Origin: Schistocephalus solidus
Taxonomy: Eukaryota > Platyhelminthes > Cestoda > Diphyllobothriidea > Diphyllobothriidae
Assembly: GCA_017591395.1 (NCBI GenBank)
Contig: WEDG01000819.1
Span: 207,001-271,000, forward strand
Direction of reading: 5' to 3'
DNA length: 64,000 nucleotides
The notes under the pieces were generated by a model that worked only from the letters and a program-made list of their open reading frames with translations, did not search any database and was not told where the DNA came from. Each line of letters starts with the position of its first letter. Position 1 is the stretch's first letter. Of the stretch, positions 32,704 through 45,299 are shown one piece after another. Position numbers and translations under genes: made by a program.

Positions 32704-32745
32704 GCCTGACGTTTCGGATTCTCACTTGAATCCATCACCAAAGAC
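32704..32745 (-). ncRNA. PLE-tail hammerhead relic, left arm
   Basis: Minus strand: stem I GTCT/AGGC (one G-U), core TTGGTGA with two changes from CTGATGA, stem II GGATT/AATCC, GAAA, stem III ACGT, then C17. An ATAAAGCC string follows. Structure kept, core damaged. Confidence 0.45.
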
Positions 32746-33446
32746 AGAGTCAGATAAGCATATTGGATCGCCCAGGTTAGACAGCATTTATGGGATGTAG
32801 TTGCTAGGCCACTACATGCCTATCAAACTTGGCAGCTCCCGAGGGCAGCTGTTGCAAGATGCAGTTGCCATGCCGTTACCATGCTCCAGCGTGCTTGTCA
32901 AGATTATCGGTTCCCACACTCATCGCACGTGTTTGCTCGTGATGTGATGACGGCCCGCAGTCGAACGGCTGACGGTCAGATTTCGTCATCCGTGTGAGCA
33001 CTTGGGCCAGTTGCCTCGACGAAATTGGCACCAGGATCAGTGGTCATCCCAATTTTCTCCGCGTGACTTACTATTTTGCCCAAAGTCTCAGTACCGAATA
33101 TAGAGCAGGCAGGTCGTTACGATAATTGTCTGACCGGCCAGATATTGCAGAATGCTGTTGTCATGCTGTTACGGTGTGCCAGCGTATCTGTCAAGATTAT
33201 TGGTCTTCACGCGCATCGCACATGGTTGCTCGTGATGTGATGACGACCCGTAATAGAACGGCTGACGCCCAGGAGCCGTGGTCATCCGCACGTTCTGCAA
33301 CATTTGGCCGATCAGACAATGCTCATACCATGTGCAACTATCTGCGAGGCCTTGGGAGCTGCAAAGTTTGATAGGCATAACGCCGCCTCATAACTACATC
33401 CTATAAAGACTGCAAAACCCGGGGAATCCAATATCCTTATCTGACT

Positions 33447-33488
33447 GTCTCTGGTGATGGATTTGAGTAAGAATCCGAAACGTTTGGC
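33447..33488 (+). ncRNA. PLE-tail hammerhead relic, right arm
   Basis: Plus strand: GTCT, core CTGGTGA (A6 changed to G), stem II GGATT/AATCC with loop TGAGTAAG, GAAA, then CGTT, with stem I partner TGGC. Mirror of the left-arm motif. Inactive by the A6 change. Confidence 0.45.
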
Positions 33489-33828
33489 TAAGTGATATTC
33501 GCCGTCTTCGCGACTGTGGCCTTGAACTCGCCTCTTCGCCTCTATTAGGAGGTGGGTGTCACGCGCGACCCTCTGAAATCGCTGTTCGATGGCAAGACGA
33601 GTTTTCGAAGCCTTGCACACTTTAGGTAATTAGATATGCCGTTTGGCATTTGAAAGCTATGTCTCTTGCACCTGTCTCACGAGTGGTAATCATCTCAAAT
33701 CACGATTCTCTGCGTGAATCTCAAACTCGTATGATTTTATTTGGGAGTCCAGTTTTAATGGTTAGACAGCCAGTAATACTCCAATGCCCTCACGCGTAAC
33801 GTTCGACCACTTTCTGCAAAGTAATTGC

Positions 33829-33871
33829 CTTCTTCTTCTTCTTCTTCTTCTTCTTCTTCATCTTCTTCTTG
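33829..33871. repeat. (CTT)n microsatellite
   Basis: About 14 CTT triplets with one CAT interruption. Confidence 0.95.
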
Positions 33872-33879
33872 GCAGCTGG

Positions 33880-36800
33880 TAGGCACCGGATGATTTCTCC
33901 TGCAGGTGGATGAAATCCTTTGAGTCCATCAGGTGACAGTGAAGCGTCTAGTCGGGCTTGTGAGTGCTGCCAATCCCAAATGGTCCCACAAATCTACTCG
34001 CAAGCTCATATATGCCTTTTAAATACAGCGGGCGTCTTATCCCATGAAGTGTTAACTAAAATTCTTGAAGATGATCTCGGTTAGAAAGGATAACTTAGCC
34101 AGGGCTGCAATTTTGGATTATCATGCAGCATAATTCCATAACCATGTATTCTCACCAGGACCTTTGAACCGATGTAGGTTAGTTGGTTTCCTCTGTTCTG
34201 ATCCTTTTACAGGCACTGGCTCACTGATGAACTCCCGTGGTGCGAGTCGGCTGTAATCTACGCAATAAGATCTTTTGTCTTTTCCTTCTAGGCATCCGGA
34301 TTCTTACGGTGTGCGCCACCCCCACCGGTCGGCAATTGACCATTATGTTGTTGACGGATGAGAACATCTGGAGTTGGGGTCATTCATCCATTACTGCATT
34401 TATGGTGAGGCGTCCTTCGTGGAGGAGGGAGTTGAATCAGACTTTGACGTACATGATCTTGTCTTGTTCTCTAATTTGACTGATATTCTGAAATACTTAT
34501 GGGAGAGCCTATTTAATTTGCTTCCTCCATTTAATCCAGCTTTGAAACCTTAATTCCGTGTTTGTGCAAGACGTATATACACACACACAAACATGGTATA
34601 CAATTACCATGTAAATGCTAATTCACCTAGTTTACGTGAATTCCAAATCTTTAAGAAAATTAATGTAAATCTTTTCAGTGTATTCTTAACTACAACCTGG
34701 TAGGATCGTGAGAATCACGGAAATTCCCCAATATGAGAATGCATAACTCACACAAACGGACAAACATTATAATTTTCATGCTTTAATTTCTACTACGTTC
34801 CAACGTTTCCCTATCGAAAGCAGCGCATATGCCCGCCAAGTCGTCTTTTGAATAATGTTATGTGTTAATTGGCCCAGTTTGCAAATCCTTTTCTCTAACA
34901 GAGCACTGCCGGGTAGGAAAAGTACAAATCTTAATCAGTTTAATGCATTAAGTGTCAAAAACTGGTTATCGATGAAGTCTGCCCGCTTTCCAAAAGAGAA
35001 TACCGTAGCACATTACCATTTAACCGGAGCAAATAGAACACCATGTTTTACTCCTTCTTATGCGCAGTAATCGTGACATATTTTTGGAAATTCATTTTCT
35101 TACGCAGGGGCGGTGACAAGCGTTTCAGTAATAACCGAAACGTGAGTCCCCCGAACCGATGCTTACGACATAAACTACCTTCGAGAAGGAAATGCATAGG
35201 CATGGGTTGCGCAGAAAAGTAACTACTGACGTCAGGAGACGCCGTGGTCTCGGCTAATAACAAAACGAAGAAAAAACCTGCTAGATTACAATATAGACTC
35301 GCGCATGCTAATTAAATCGTATTATTTAGTCAATGACGGAACGCTCAAAGTGAAACATTTCAGAAACCCTAATTGCTGCGCCTTCAGTAAGTAGAAAATA
35401 AGGCAATTACATCCCAGTGCCAAAAACCTTTTAAACCTTTCTTGCAAAACATTTTTAGCAACATGTGTCAGTCAAGCAACTACATCCTCTTTGTAATAAT
35501 AAGGAGGAATTTTAGCCAGTTTTCAAATATTCGACTTCGGTCGTTGGAGTGCACCAATACCTTGACTAAAGGAACACCAACTTAAAAAAACAGCACAATT
35601 GAAAGTTTTTAAAATTGCCCCTGTCATGAAGATGAATTTGCTAAGAAATAGCCTGGCAACTGAAAAAATAAAATAAAAAAATAAAAAAAATCTTTATCGC
35701 GAGAGTTTGCCTGAGAGTTGGTTGACCAACGCATTGCCTAATAGTCTGAACCGTCCTCGATTACCAATCCACTAAAGCTTAGTATTTATCTTATGTTCTT
35801 TTCAAACTTAACCTAACAACTTTGTTGCTGTCAAAAATTCGGCTTAATTCACACGTTTTTGTCCATTTGATAAATAGACCTCTTCCGTTGAGAGTAAAAT
35901 TTCTCTGCATAATGTTTAGGGTCTTCACGTACAGTATGTGTCGAAAGTCATGAAAATTTACCGAAATTTAGCAAATCACGTTTAACTAGAAAGGTTTATT
36001 GTGATGATTTTGAAAAATGCAATGTCAGAAAACATAATCTAAGGTAATTCGTATATGCTGGCATGTTGCCCTTCGACTAAGCATAGGCTCAGTTTTCTCC
36101 GTAGAATAGAGTTTGCAAATAGTAATTGTTGAATTCTTTTATTTTTGTCCAATTGTTTTCGATACATATATTTCTTTTTGGCTAACATATTATAAACAGC
36201 ATATATTTGTATTTGGCTCATAGGCTCATTATTGATGAAAAAATGCTTTTAATTTTACAACTCAACGGATATAATGTTACAGAGTTGAAGAATATGAAGT
36301 ATTGAGACCCGTTGAAACACCCACCGATTATAAATTCAGGCTTCTGCTCAAGATTTTAATTTTGCTTCTCACAAACTATCTGAAGGTATTCGTATCTATT
36401 ATAATCTTCGAAAACAGCAGTTGTTTTCGTTATGGGTGCCGTAAGGTTTATGCAAATATATCTTGCAAACATGGAAACGATGGTGCTATAGTGAAATATA
36501 GACGCACAAGCAAACATTATTTAATCTGAAATCATCCCCCTATGAAGAGGAATCTATTTCTGAGTGAAGTTATTGTTACCTCCAAGAGTAAAATATACTT
36601 AAAAATTAACACTATTTTTTATGGATTTTTCGGTCAGAATAATTTATATCGCCGATTTAATGCCTCATTCGAGAGCCAGTTTACTAACGTGGAACTGGTT
36701 ATATTTTAAAAGATACAAATTTTTTTAAATCCCGTTCCGGTGATATTTGGTTGTATGGAAAATGACTGTACAATTGCGCATCATGAGATTAAATAAATAA

Positions 36801-39800
36801 GTATAGAAATTACTGGCCATAGTAGTCATTTTGACTGGTTACTAGGACTTAACTACTAGTAACTGTGATGTTTAATTATATCGAAGGATCCTCTCAACTT
36901 CAATAACACCTCATATAAAACCAGATGTCACGCAACTAAAACCACTTTATAATGATTTAGTCCAAATAAAAATATCTGAATGAAGCAAATGTCCATAACC
37001 ATATTTGTTTGTCTCATTTTGCGTGGTAACATCACTGAAATAAGTGTTCTTGAAAAAGATTAGCCTAGTAGAAAGAAGGTAAACATGACGCTACGGGGCA
37101 AGACTGATCAGCAATCATCAATTAAACAAGAGAAGGCAGTTTTGCATAGTTTATATATTTAAATATATATTTATATAATATATAATATATTTAAAGAATG
37201 AAATCCTTGTCCTTAAACATATGAGACAAGAATGCAGTTTTAGTGGAAGTTAGTAATTTAGTAATAATAAACGAATGAATCTATTGAAAGATTCTTTAAA
37301 TGAAAGTTGAGTAGACTGACACAGAGTCAAGTGGCAAGGTAAGGCACATAATTACGAATATAAAGGACAGCCAAGTGATCTTTTAAGGCTGATCTCAAGG
37401 CGAGTAAGGAAAATGTTATTGGTTATTATCTAAAGATTCACTGCATGCAAGCATATACGCAAGTTTATTATGCAACTCGGGTTATTATCAGAGCAAACAG
37501 TGGAGGTTACATGCTTTTTATATAATGAAACTCTGTATTACTATGTATTTCATATGCTCAATGAAGCATGGTCATTTTTTGTGCTAAGATTATAGATTAA
37601 ACTAGATGCAGTTAAGCGTGCATCTACATTTTTAAGCGATGCAAGCGTTACATCACAGACAGGCATCCTTTTAACATTAGGCAATTTTTTCATAAACAGA
37701 AAGGCCAAAATGTACCAAAGTAACTGCCAAGATTAATAAATATTTACTTAGTATAATATAAGATATACCTACCTTAACCAAATATCCACTCAACACCTTG
37801 ATTCGGAATAAGTGGTCCCAACACGTGACAAGAGTTTTAGCTCACAGATCCACATAATTTAATCAATTAACTTGCAGGAAAGCCAATGGGTATCAGTGTC
37901 GTCATTGCTCGTTTCCTGATTGGCTTATTAGATGTAAAAATTGTTTAATAACTGTGTGCAGGCAACTAACGCGTGCTTTGGGTAAAGCTAAAAAACAAGC
38001 GTATCAGATTTGCCCATTTCAAACGTTTAATTTGAATAATTTAGTGTGGGTGTGGTTTGCTCCATTATAATTCTTAAAAGTCTATTTGACAACCTTAAAA
38101 CTACGATGAAGTGAAGTGAAAATCACAGTCTAAAGAAGCCGATGGAAAGGCTTTCTAATACCAATTACCCAACTTTTTGGACTATGCATTAAAAAAAGTA
38201 ATTCTTTATTTCTTTGGAAACTGTAAACAAGTATATTAAACTTCAGATTCTTAGTCTCTAAAGCATTAACTTTGACGTTTCTTCTTGCTGCGGTTAACTC
38301 TAAACTAGTATTTGCGATAGTTACCATTTCAACAGTCAAATTTGTCTGAAAAGATACTGTTTTGCTAGGCTCGAACTCCTGATTTAAGTTAAGTGGACAA
38401 ACGAAACCACAAGTAATAAAATTTCTGTTGTATTTGCAACGAGTCTGCGTTACTGACGTCGAATAATTAAACTGCACCACCTTTATATGCTACCGTACTA
38501 TATGAAGGACCATTTGAAAATTAAACTACTTTTGGTTTTATGAATGCAATTAATAAATTTGAACACTAAAATGGTATGAATTTCCATACTATTTTCCTAC
38601 GAAATTGAGAAAAAGGTTTTAGCAAAATAGAAGATTGAAAGGTTTGCATGTTAATTCGGTAGCCTTGGATTGATATTGCTAGCCTATCCGCTATCCGCTA
38701 TCCCTAACATGGGACTTAAAATCCATCTTCTTGGTAAGTAATTCAGATTAAAAGTCATAGGTCCTTAGCCTGTCGCTCGTCATAAGTGACCGAGGATGGC
38801 AAATGGGTTGAGAATTTCAGTTTCAGTATAGGTAAACCTTCTATTTACTGTCTGGAACCGACTAAAATGCCATCTGCATGCACTTTGACGAGACGTCGGA
38901 ATGCAAAATGATCCCATGCCTTATGTTGTATGATCGAGTTTAAATTGCAAGTCAGTTGTGCTTCATATTGTCACGCATTCTATTATTTAAACAAAACTTG
39001 CATGCAAATTTGAAATACATAGTCCCTTGCTGAGAACTTTTAGGCATCAAGGCTTCTGATTATTTATTGTAATCTATTAGATTCCAATTAATGCTTGGAT
39101 GTTTTTATAAATAGATGCGTCAAAGGTCTTTGAGTTGTAAATTCAATTCTAGCAACTGCATATTCTCCAATTCAATGTCTGATAATGTTTTACGTCACTG
39201 CCAATGTTGCATAACATCACGTAAGCTGGAAGAAGTTGCATCCGAAAATCTTTTTAAAAGGTACCTTAGGATCAGGGAAAAATAATGTGCACGGATAAAA
39301 TTCGTCAAAAAAATGAGAGCACGTAGGAAGGAAGGGAAACGAGAGTAGAGAATTTACAATTGGCTTCACCTTTTAAAATGTGTAACGAATATAGTTTTGT
39401 AGCTGATGCTCTATACTGTTTACCGATGGAAATAATTTGCGTGAAAGCCGCCTCTGGCATCTGAATGGAGTGAAAGCAACACTGTTTTAAAGCCCTTTTA
39501 GTATTCGGGTGGGACAAGATCGCTGAGGATATGTTATGTAACCCTCCCGGGTTTAATAAACATATTCAACTACTATAAATGTTTCAGAAGGGCTGATTAT
39601 GTTTATTATTTCAGAGCTTCTGGAAATAACCCTCTCTGTGTTAAAAACTACATTCCTATAAAGAAATGCACCAAGTCCTTTTATTTTGATGCTTTATATT
39701 TAACTTTCTTTTATTTATCGGGAGTTGCTTTTTATTCTTATATCGAGCATTATCGTTGCTGTATATAGGCCTAGGAGAATAAATTTGATGGAAATTTATT

Positions 39801-39945
39801 TACGTTTTATGATTTCAAACATAAACTTTGCTTTTTATCCACGGTGAGGTTAAACCCGTATAACCCTGACTACCGCCATTTCCGTTAGTTGGGGATAAGT
39901 GGGCTTACATAAACTACCATTGACACAAGATGGTTTTTGGGCAAT
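33880..39945. other. No gene recognised; AT-rich
   Basis: Six kilobases of mostly AT-rich sequence with chance frames (longest about 116 codons at 38130-38480 minus, unlike any family I know). A weak GAAACGTT string on the minus strand near 34800 is discussed under rejected items. Confidence 0.4.
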
Positions 39946-39949
39946 TAAA

Positions 39950-40130
39950 ACTGGTTTTTTACACGAGACTTTAATTTTCAACAACGAAGGCGATATTTTT
40001 CAGCTCTTGTAGGACCACTTCCGCCACTAAATGGGAGATTGGAGAGCCCATTGGAGTTTCCTTTATCTGCTCATAAGTTTCTTCAGCGAAGGTAAAGAAC
40101 GTCTTTGACAAAATTCAAAAAGCCACATAA
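39950..40130 (-). pseudogene. PLE reverse transcriptase fragment
   Basis: Minus strand, about 40120-40000, reads FFTFAEETYEQIKETPMGSP then an AEVVLQEL block, the same PLE palm block as at 29-358. Beyond it a damaged AFVVEN stretch stands where the YVDD region would be. Only this part of the element survives. The neighbouring plus-strand PLE tail is in the opposite orientation. Confidence 0.7.
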
Positions 40131-40229
40131 GGGGCTCAAGTTTGAGCGAACTTTGGTTTATATCATATGGCCTCTCAAATTTCCTGCGCAAGACTTCTTA
40201 TGCTAAAATCGGCAGGATGGAATGAATGA

Positions 40230-40960
40230 TGACGTCCCGCCAAAAGAGAATCTCATTTCGTCCGATTGAATCTTTCGAACTTGGAGGTCTGCCGGGAATA
40301 GGGAGGCTGAACGTACGTAGACAGTTAAATCATTTATGCAAAACGGCTTTCCGAAGGCGTTCATAAACCAATGCCTACGAGTTCGCCCGCGCAGGACCCA
40401 ACCATAACAAGCATCTATAGTATGGCATGCGCCACCACAGATCAAAGACGTGTCAGAAGGGACCGAACAAATAACTGCGGGACTTCATGTTGGAATCGCA
40501 CATCAGCTCAAAGCTATTATGCGCAGCATGGTTATGAGAATCAAGGACAGATTAAATCCGAATGAGCAGTCAGGAGTAGTGTATCACATCCTGTGCCAAA
40601 ACTGTTCCTGTAACTACACAGGACATACTGGACGTATGCTTGGATCGCGCACACATGAGCATAAGCTGGCTGTCACGAAGCTAATCACCCACGCCAGAAG
40701 TAACACTAGCCGAGAATGGATTGAAGCTTGGGCCTCCGATGCGAACTCAGTCAATCGATATATCGATAGGGCCCTAGTCATACAGAGCCCTGTGCAGTCA
40801 CCTCTGGGCTGGCGTCAATGTGGTCCAATTGGCCCCTACCACCTAAAACTGTTGCTCGTTTTTGTTGTCACTTTTATCTCTGACGATGTACTCCAGTAAG
40901 AGTTCGAAAGCTCAGACGAATGAAGCCACGACTCCGGTGATCGAACAAGCTTCTTCTTTC
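40230..40960 (+). pseudogene. PLE linker, GIY-YIG fragment and tail, copy 1 of a tandem pair
   Basis: 40335-40395 gives a FMQNGFPKAFINQCL linker. In the frame 40450-40899, residues about 38-75 give SGVVYHILCQNCSCNYTGHTGR, a GIY-YIG core with the YxG tyrosine, then HEHKLAV. The sequence jumps directly to TKLITHARSNTSREWIEAWA, so the stretch between (present in copy 2 as AAHTYKTGN) is deleted. A hammerhead motif follows at 40877. The frame runs through the ribozyme to a stop at 40899, which shows that the original stop is lost. Confidence 0.75.
40877..40916 (+). ncRNA. PLE-tail hammerhead motif with intact core
   Basis: Core CTGACGA at 40880-40886. Stem II ACTC/GAGT (40890-40903) with a G-U and a bulge below it. 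GAAA at 40906-40909. Stem III is the tiny palindrome AGCT (40909-40912), C17 at 40913. Stem I is TCT/AGA plus outer pairs. Compared with the GAAACGTC version elsewhere, stem III changed from ACGT to AGCT with pairing kept. The base of stem II is a U-C apposition. Confidence 0.55.
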
Positions 40961-40999
40961 TGTCATTATTTCTTTCTTCTTCTTCTTTCTCTATTTATG

Positions 41000-41470
41000 C
41001 CTATAAAATCTGATATGGTATAGCATCCTATGCCTAAACTGTTCTCGGAACTACACAGGACAGACTGCACGTATGCATGGATCGCACATACACGAGTCGA
41101 AGCTGGTGGTGAGACTGGGTGACGGCTGAAGTGGCTGCCCACACCTACAAAACGGGTAACGCGCTTAACTTCCCAGTCACGAAGCTAATCACCCACGCCA
41201 GAAGTAACACTAGCCGAGAATGGATTGAAGCCTGGGCCTCCGATGACAAATATGTCAATCGATATATCGATCTGGCGCCGGCATACAGAGCCCTGCGTAG
41301 TCACCTCTGGGCTGGCATCACTGGGGTCTGATTGACCCCCTACTACCTATAGCTGTTACTTGTTTTTGCTGCCGCTTTTATATTTAACGATGGAATCCAG
41401 TAAAATTTCGAAAGCTCGGACGAAGAAAGTTATGATTCTAGCGAACGAACAACATTCTTCTTCAGATAAA
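41000..41470 (+). pseudogene. PLE GIY-YIG fragment and tail, copy 2 of a tandem pair
   Basis: Repeats the 3' end of copy 1: about 41030-41090 (CLNCSRNYTGQT-like core), then 41119-41331 with AAHTYKTGN, TKLITHARSNTSREWIEAW, NRYIDLAPAYRALRSHL and a natural stop at 41331. A frame change lies between the core and this part. A decayed hammerhead (TTAACGA in place of CTGACGA) lies at about 41384-41420. The unit is offset about 500 bp from copy 1. Confidence 0.75.
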
Positions 41471-41503
41471 TGTAAAGTGCTCACTGGAATTGGTTTGTTC
41501 TGT

Positions 41504-41548
41504 CACTGACGTTTTGGAGAGCGTGGCCGGCTATCCATTTTCAAAGCG
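41504..41548 (-). ncRNA. Decayed hammerhead motif opposite the PLE tail
   Basis: Minus strand: stem I CGCT/AGTG, core TTGAAAA (two core positions changed), stem II GGATAGC/GCTCTCC with one mismatch, AAAA in place of GAAA, then CGTC. It faces the plus-strand PLE tail that ends about 40 bp away, repeating the inverted arrangement of 32.7-33.5 kb. Confidence 0.4.
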
Positions 41549-41817
41549 TCTAATGATAATATCGATCGGTGTTTTTGAATGACAGGCTGATTTTATGGGC
41601 CTGGAACTGATCGATTTTTTTATCGTTCGCCGCCTCAGCTTCTGCGTGAATATTTGTACAGCTTGATAGCCACTAGTGTTGAGCAACCTCACATCGGTCG
41701 AGGGTGCTTGTACGAATTCCTTCTCTTCCTATAGGTTCTTCACAGGGCCGTTTTCGCTTACATACCTTTGTTCCGGCGTAACCATCTTGTCCTCGTCTTT
41801 ATGCATTTAATGACTTG

Positions 41818-42062
41818 TGACAGTTCGACCGTCGATTTCGACGAGATCCCCCGTATGCTCCACACCAGGTGGTGCAGGGACGGTGACTTGCGCGTGAATT
41901 AGTTTTAAGTGATAGTAGCCTTGCACTGCAGCTACCGCACTCTCTCCTCATCCCCCACCAAAGTCCGGTGTCAAGACAGAGTCAAGAAGACCGGAGATGG
42001 GAAAGGGCGCAGGTGGCTGGCGCGGCCGGAGCCGACCCTGGGCGTACCACCACACCTGCCTT
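41818..42062 (-). repeat. Truncated satellite unit, inverted orientation
   Basis: Minus-strand copy of the 3' half of the 19-kb satellite. It begins with the terminal hairpin CGTCGA-TTT-CGACG (plus strand) and runs through GGGACGGTGACTTGCGCG and GACAGAGTCAAGAAGACCGG, ending in GCGCAGGTGGCTGGCGCGG. No GT tract remains. Confidence 0.8.
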
Positions 42063-42064
42063 CA

Positions 42065-43765
42065 TCTGATTTTCATTCACTTAAAATTGGAATTTCCGGA
42101 TTCATAAGGATTTATTTGACCTGTTTCTTGATTTTATTTATGTTTTTCAGCGATACGCACAAAACAAGGTCCTGTTCTGTAATATCATATAGATTAGAAT
42201 TTTTTGCATATTCGGAAACCTCTGAGTTTGCGAAAATCCCGCCTGTTTTCCTTAAATAAGCAAGCTGTAGAATGCAGTATACTTTAGAAAAAATGTTTTC
42301 TGTACCTCAAAGCCACTCAAAAATCAAAAAGAATACTACCAAATGTACGTTCAAATATTCACTAAACTTTCGATCATGACATTGTATGATTTAGGTTGCC
42401 TACTGTAGCTGCCATAATTAGCAGCTACCGATCCCATCGTCAAAGACAATAATAATTGCTTTTTATTGGTGATGCGACTGCACATTTAACAACATTTTTC
42501 TTAGGTAAAGGACAAAAATCCAGTAATTCCGACATATTAAGGATATGATGCATGCAGCTAAATGATAATTTTAAAAAAAGAATCATGTACCACCGTTTTC
42601 TGAAATAGGCTGCAGTTTTACATAGTAAAACGTTTGAAAAAGACTGATGTGAAGGTTTAAACAAATAATAAGTGAAAAACGTCTTTATTGCTGACGGAAA
42701 ACTAATTGAACTATTAACATATTCATTATAACTTTCGAAACGATTGGATTTAAGATTCACATTAAATAGTCTGCACACACACTCATGCAAACACATTTAC
42801 AGTTAATCTGTTTAATTTTCAGGTATAATGGGTCTATTTAGTGTAGCTATTCATATACGTTTAATGCTTCCTTTAAAAGCCTCAGGTTATTTAAAATGTC
42901 AATTATTAAGTCGGCCCCAACTCTAGAATATTATTTACTGCTTATTTAAATAAAGTAAATTTGAGATTGACATATCTGAGATTTTTTCCAAAAACAAATT
43001 TACATAGAACCTTAATATGGACCTTGAAATGCAAAATAATTGCTTGAATGAAAGCTCTTGGAAGTAAAATACACAAATGCATAGCTCTTAACGGCTGGTG
43101 GCCCAGTTGATGAAGCTGTTTGCAGGTTAAACTATTTGAATTAATATCAACAGTGAGAGCTAATGTTCAATGAATTAAATGCATTTTAAAATTCTACTGG
43201 AAAAGTAAAAAAACTTGGAATACAAATATATTGCAAGAGGGTGTTCGACCAGTTCCACGAATGCGATATTCCATAACCAGAATTAAAGATAAGCTCAAAG
43301 TCAAGGAAGTTATTCAAAAATTCCACAAGATGCGTTTCACAAAGCTACGGGCATAATGAGCTCAAGACAGCGGAGAAGGGAACTAGAAGTCCGAAATCCA
43401 AGAAAATATTTGCCTAATGCAAACCATGATGTAGGAACTTAGAAGTCGTTAAGACTTACTGTCATTATAAATATTACAATAAATGACATAACGAAGGAAA
43501 TATGAGTATTGTTACGTAAACCCTCCAGTCAAAGGTAATTGGGTTCAAAAAGCTCGAAAATAGTTTCATTCATAAAAGACAGCCTTCAATCAAATAAAAA
43601 TATAAAAGAAATAATAGAAATAATTTTACGTTCCTTTTGACCCATTTGTGAACACTGAGGAGAGGGCTTTAGTACAGTCAATGTTCCAACCACCTACAAC
43701 CCAGAGACTACACTGGTAGCTGTGAGTTTAATCGCACTTGACCAATAGGTTTGGCCGGTAATTTG
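42065..43765. other. No gene recognised; AT-rich
   Basis: Only chance frames. A lone A-box-like TGGCCCAGTTGATGAAG near 43100 has no B box. Confidence 0.45.
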
Positions 43766-43777
43766 ACGCACTTGGTG

Positions 43778-43880
43778 TGACCTCGTGGCTCAGGTATTTA
43801 GAAGCCATTCCCATAATTTTATGGGTTTGAATCCCGTCAAGGCCGCCAAAAGTTGCATAACTGGGTCAGATAAATTATTA
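43778..43880 (+). mobile_element. tRNA-like SINE, second family
   Basis: CCTCGTGGCTCAGG (A box, about 43781-43794) and GGGTTTGAATCCC (B box, about 43825-43837) at tRNA-like spacing, followed by GATAAATTATTAAAAT. No hammerhead follows. Acceptor ends do not pair, so it is not called a tRNA gene. Confidence 0.5.
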
Positions 43881-43899
43881 AAATCTACCGAATCCCATG

Positions 43900-45195
43900 T
43901 TCATATTACGTCTGTTAGAAGTGAAATCCATTTTAGCAAAAACGGATTTGCTGAAAACCCTAATATTTCCTTTTGTATGTGTAAACACATTTTGCTTAAA
44001 TATTTAAGGCTGGCCATGCAAACAAGTGAGCAGAAAAAATAAAATCTCTACAAAAATATAACAGTAACATGGAGCAAAGTCTTCTTTTCCACAGCTAACG
44101 TTTGATTATATCTTCTGAATTGAGCGTGTGAGCTGTTAATGCTATTTATCGTTAGTGCCTTGTTGGAAATGCTGACAGCGTGGTTTTTTGCATATCTTTA
44201 TGGATGGAGACGTCACAAGAAAAATATTCAACAAAAAGCCTATCATCAAATAAGGAAATATATTAGAATCAACGCACGCAATCCTAAGCATATCCTTTTC
44301 TGTATATCAAAGAGATTGCTTTTTCTGCCAATTTCTGCGCAATTTTTGGCGTCGGTGGTTAACATTGTTTCGGAGTATTGTTGAAATATCTGTGAACACT
44401 CGTTGGTCTTCAACCTTTTAAATTGAATGCCCAAAAAGGATGGGCTCTGCAGTGTATCAAGCCCTCACCATAAAGACAGTTCTTAAAAGTTTTTACCCGA
44501 ATAGTTGGCTTTCGGACGTTTTTCAATGCAGATGACGGTTTTTGATCAAAGCTGCAAAGTCATCCAAACATGAAAACTCGTTGTTTAAGGAAATGAGGTT
44601 TCTAAAAAATGACTAGATATATTGTTTTTCCCTATCTCAAATCTGTGCTCAAGAAATTATTTGATGAAGAGTACTTTGCTGACATATGCCGGAAACCTTT
44701 TAACAGCAAGTAAAAAACATGTTTCTCCTTTTCCAAGAGCCACTTGTGCCCAAACTTTCGAGTTTTGGGCTTCATTGTATGGTTATAGACGCATTATGGC
44801 GAAGCCAAACTGGAAATGACATGCCCGTTCTGACAGGACCACATAAGAAGAATGTAATAGATACTCAAAATCTAAACGGCTAGATTTTCGTTTTTTATTT
44901 TTAAATTTGAGATGATAGTGGGTTCTGTCAAATGTGTTGACATTCCTCTCGGAAGATTACGTTTATGAGTATTATCTATGGTAAAAGGACTGTTTTGAAA
45001 CATTTTATGCTAAAAAATAATTCATAAAATTTGACGCCCTTGAAACGATCATTGAGATTTCGGTCATTATGTTTAATGGGTTACAAAACCTGCTCTAAAC
45101 CAGTTCTAAGCACATTTTGTAATTAAAATTTGGTGGTCACGAGGTAATTGTAAGTAAAATGGTTCAATAAACCATACAATTGCCGATACAAGCGA
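43900..45195. other. No gene recognised; AT-rich
   Basis: Chance frames only. Confidence 0.45.
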
Positions 45196-45257
45196 AAATG
45201 CGAGTTCGAGGAAGTCATTGAGAAGAAGACGCTGTCGTTAGGACAACAGCTTTATTC

Positions 45258-45299
45258 ACCTGAGGTTTCGGGTTCCAACTCGAATCCATAATCAGAGAC
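45258..45299 (-). ncRNA. PLE 3'-end hammerhead relic
   Basis: Minus strand: stem I GTCT/AGGT, core CTGATTA (G8 changed to T), stem II GGATT/AACCC with one mismatch, GAAA, stem III ACCT (palindrome broken), C17, then GAATAAAGC. G8 is part of the catalytic pair, so activity is not expected. Confidence 0.45.

Larger units (their letters stand above)
32690..33560. mobile_element. Inverted PLE-tail structure with hammerhead relics on both arms
   Basis: 32700-32850 and 33335-33490 are diverged inverted repeats (for example AAGTTTGATAGGCAT at 33364 against its complement near 32818, and the ribozyme blocks at each outer end). Between them 32858-33000 and 33146-33290 are diverged direct repeats (GATGTGATGACGGCCCG against GATGTGATGACGACCCG). 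Parts of 33030-33120 resemble the 3'UTR of the PLE at 45.2-45.6 kb. No endonuclease or RT coding remains. I read it as two PLE tails joined head to head. Confidence 0.6.

Noticed and set aside
34790..34835. GAAACGTT followed by GGAACG on the minus strand, resembling the 3' side of PLE ribozymes
   Set aside because: No CTGANGA-like box at the right distance (nearest is AAAGACGA) and no PLE coding nearby. Too weak to call.
38130..38480. 116-codon minus frame
   Set aside because: No family resemblance. Length is within chance for AT-rich DNA of this size.
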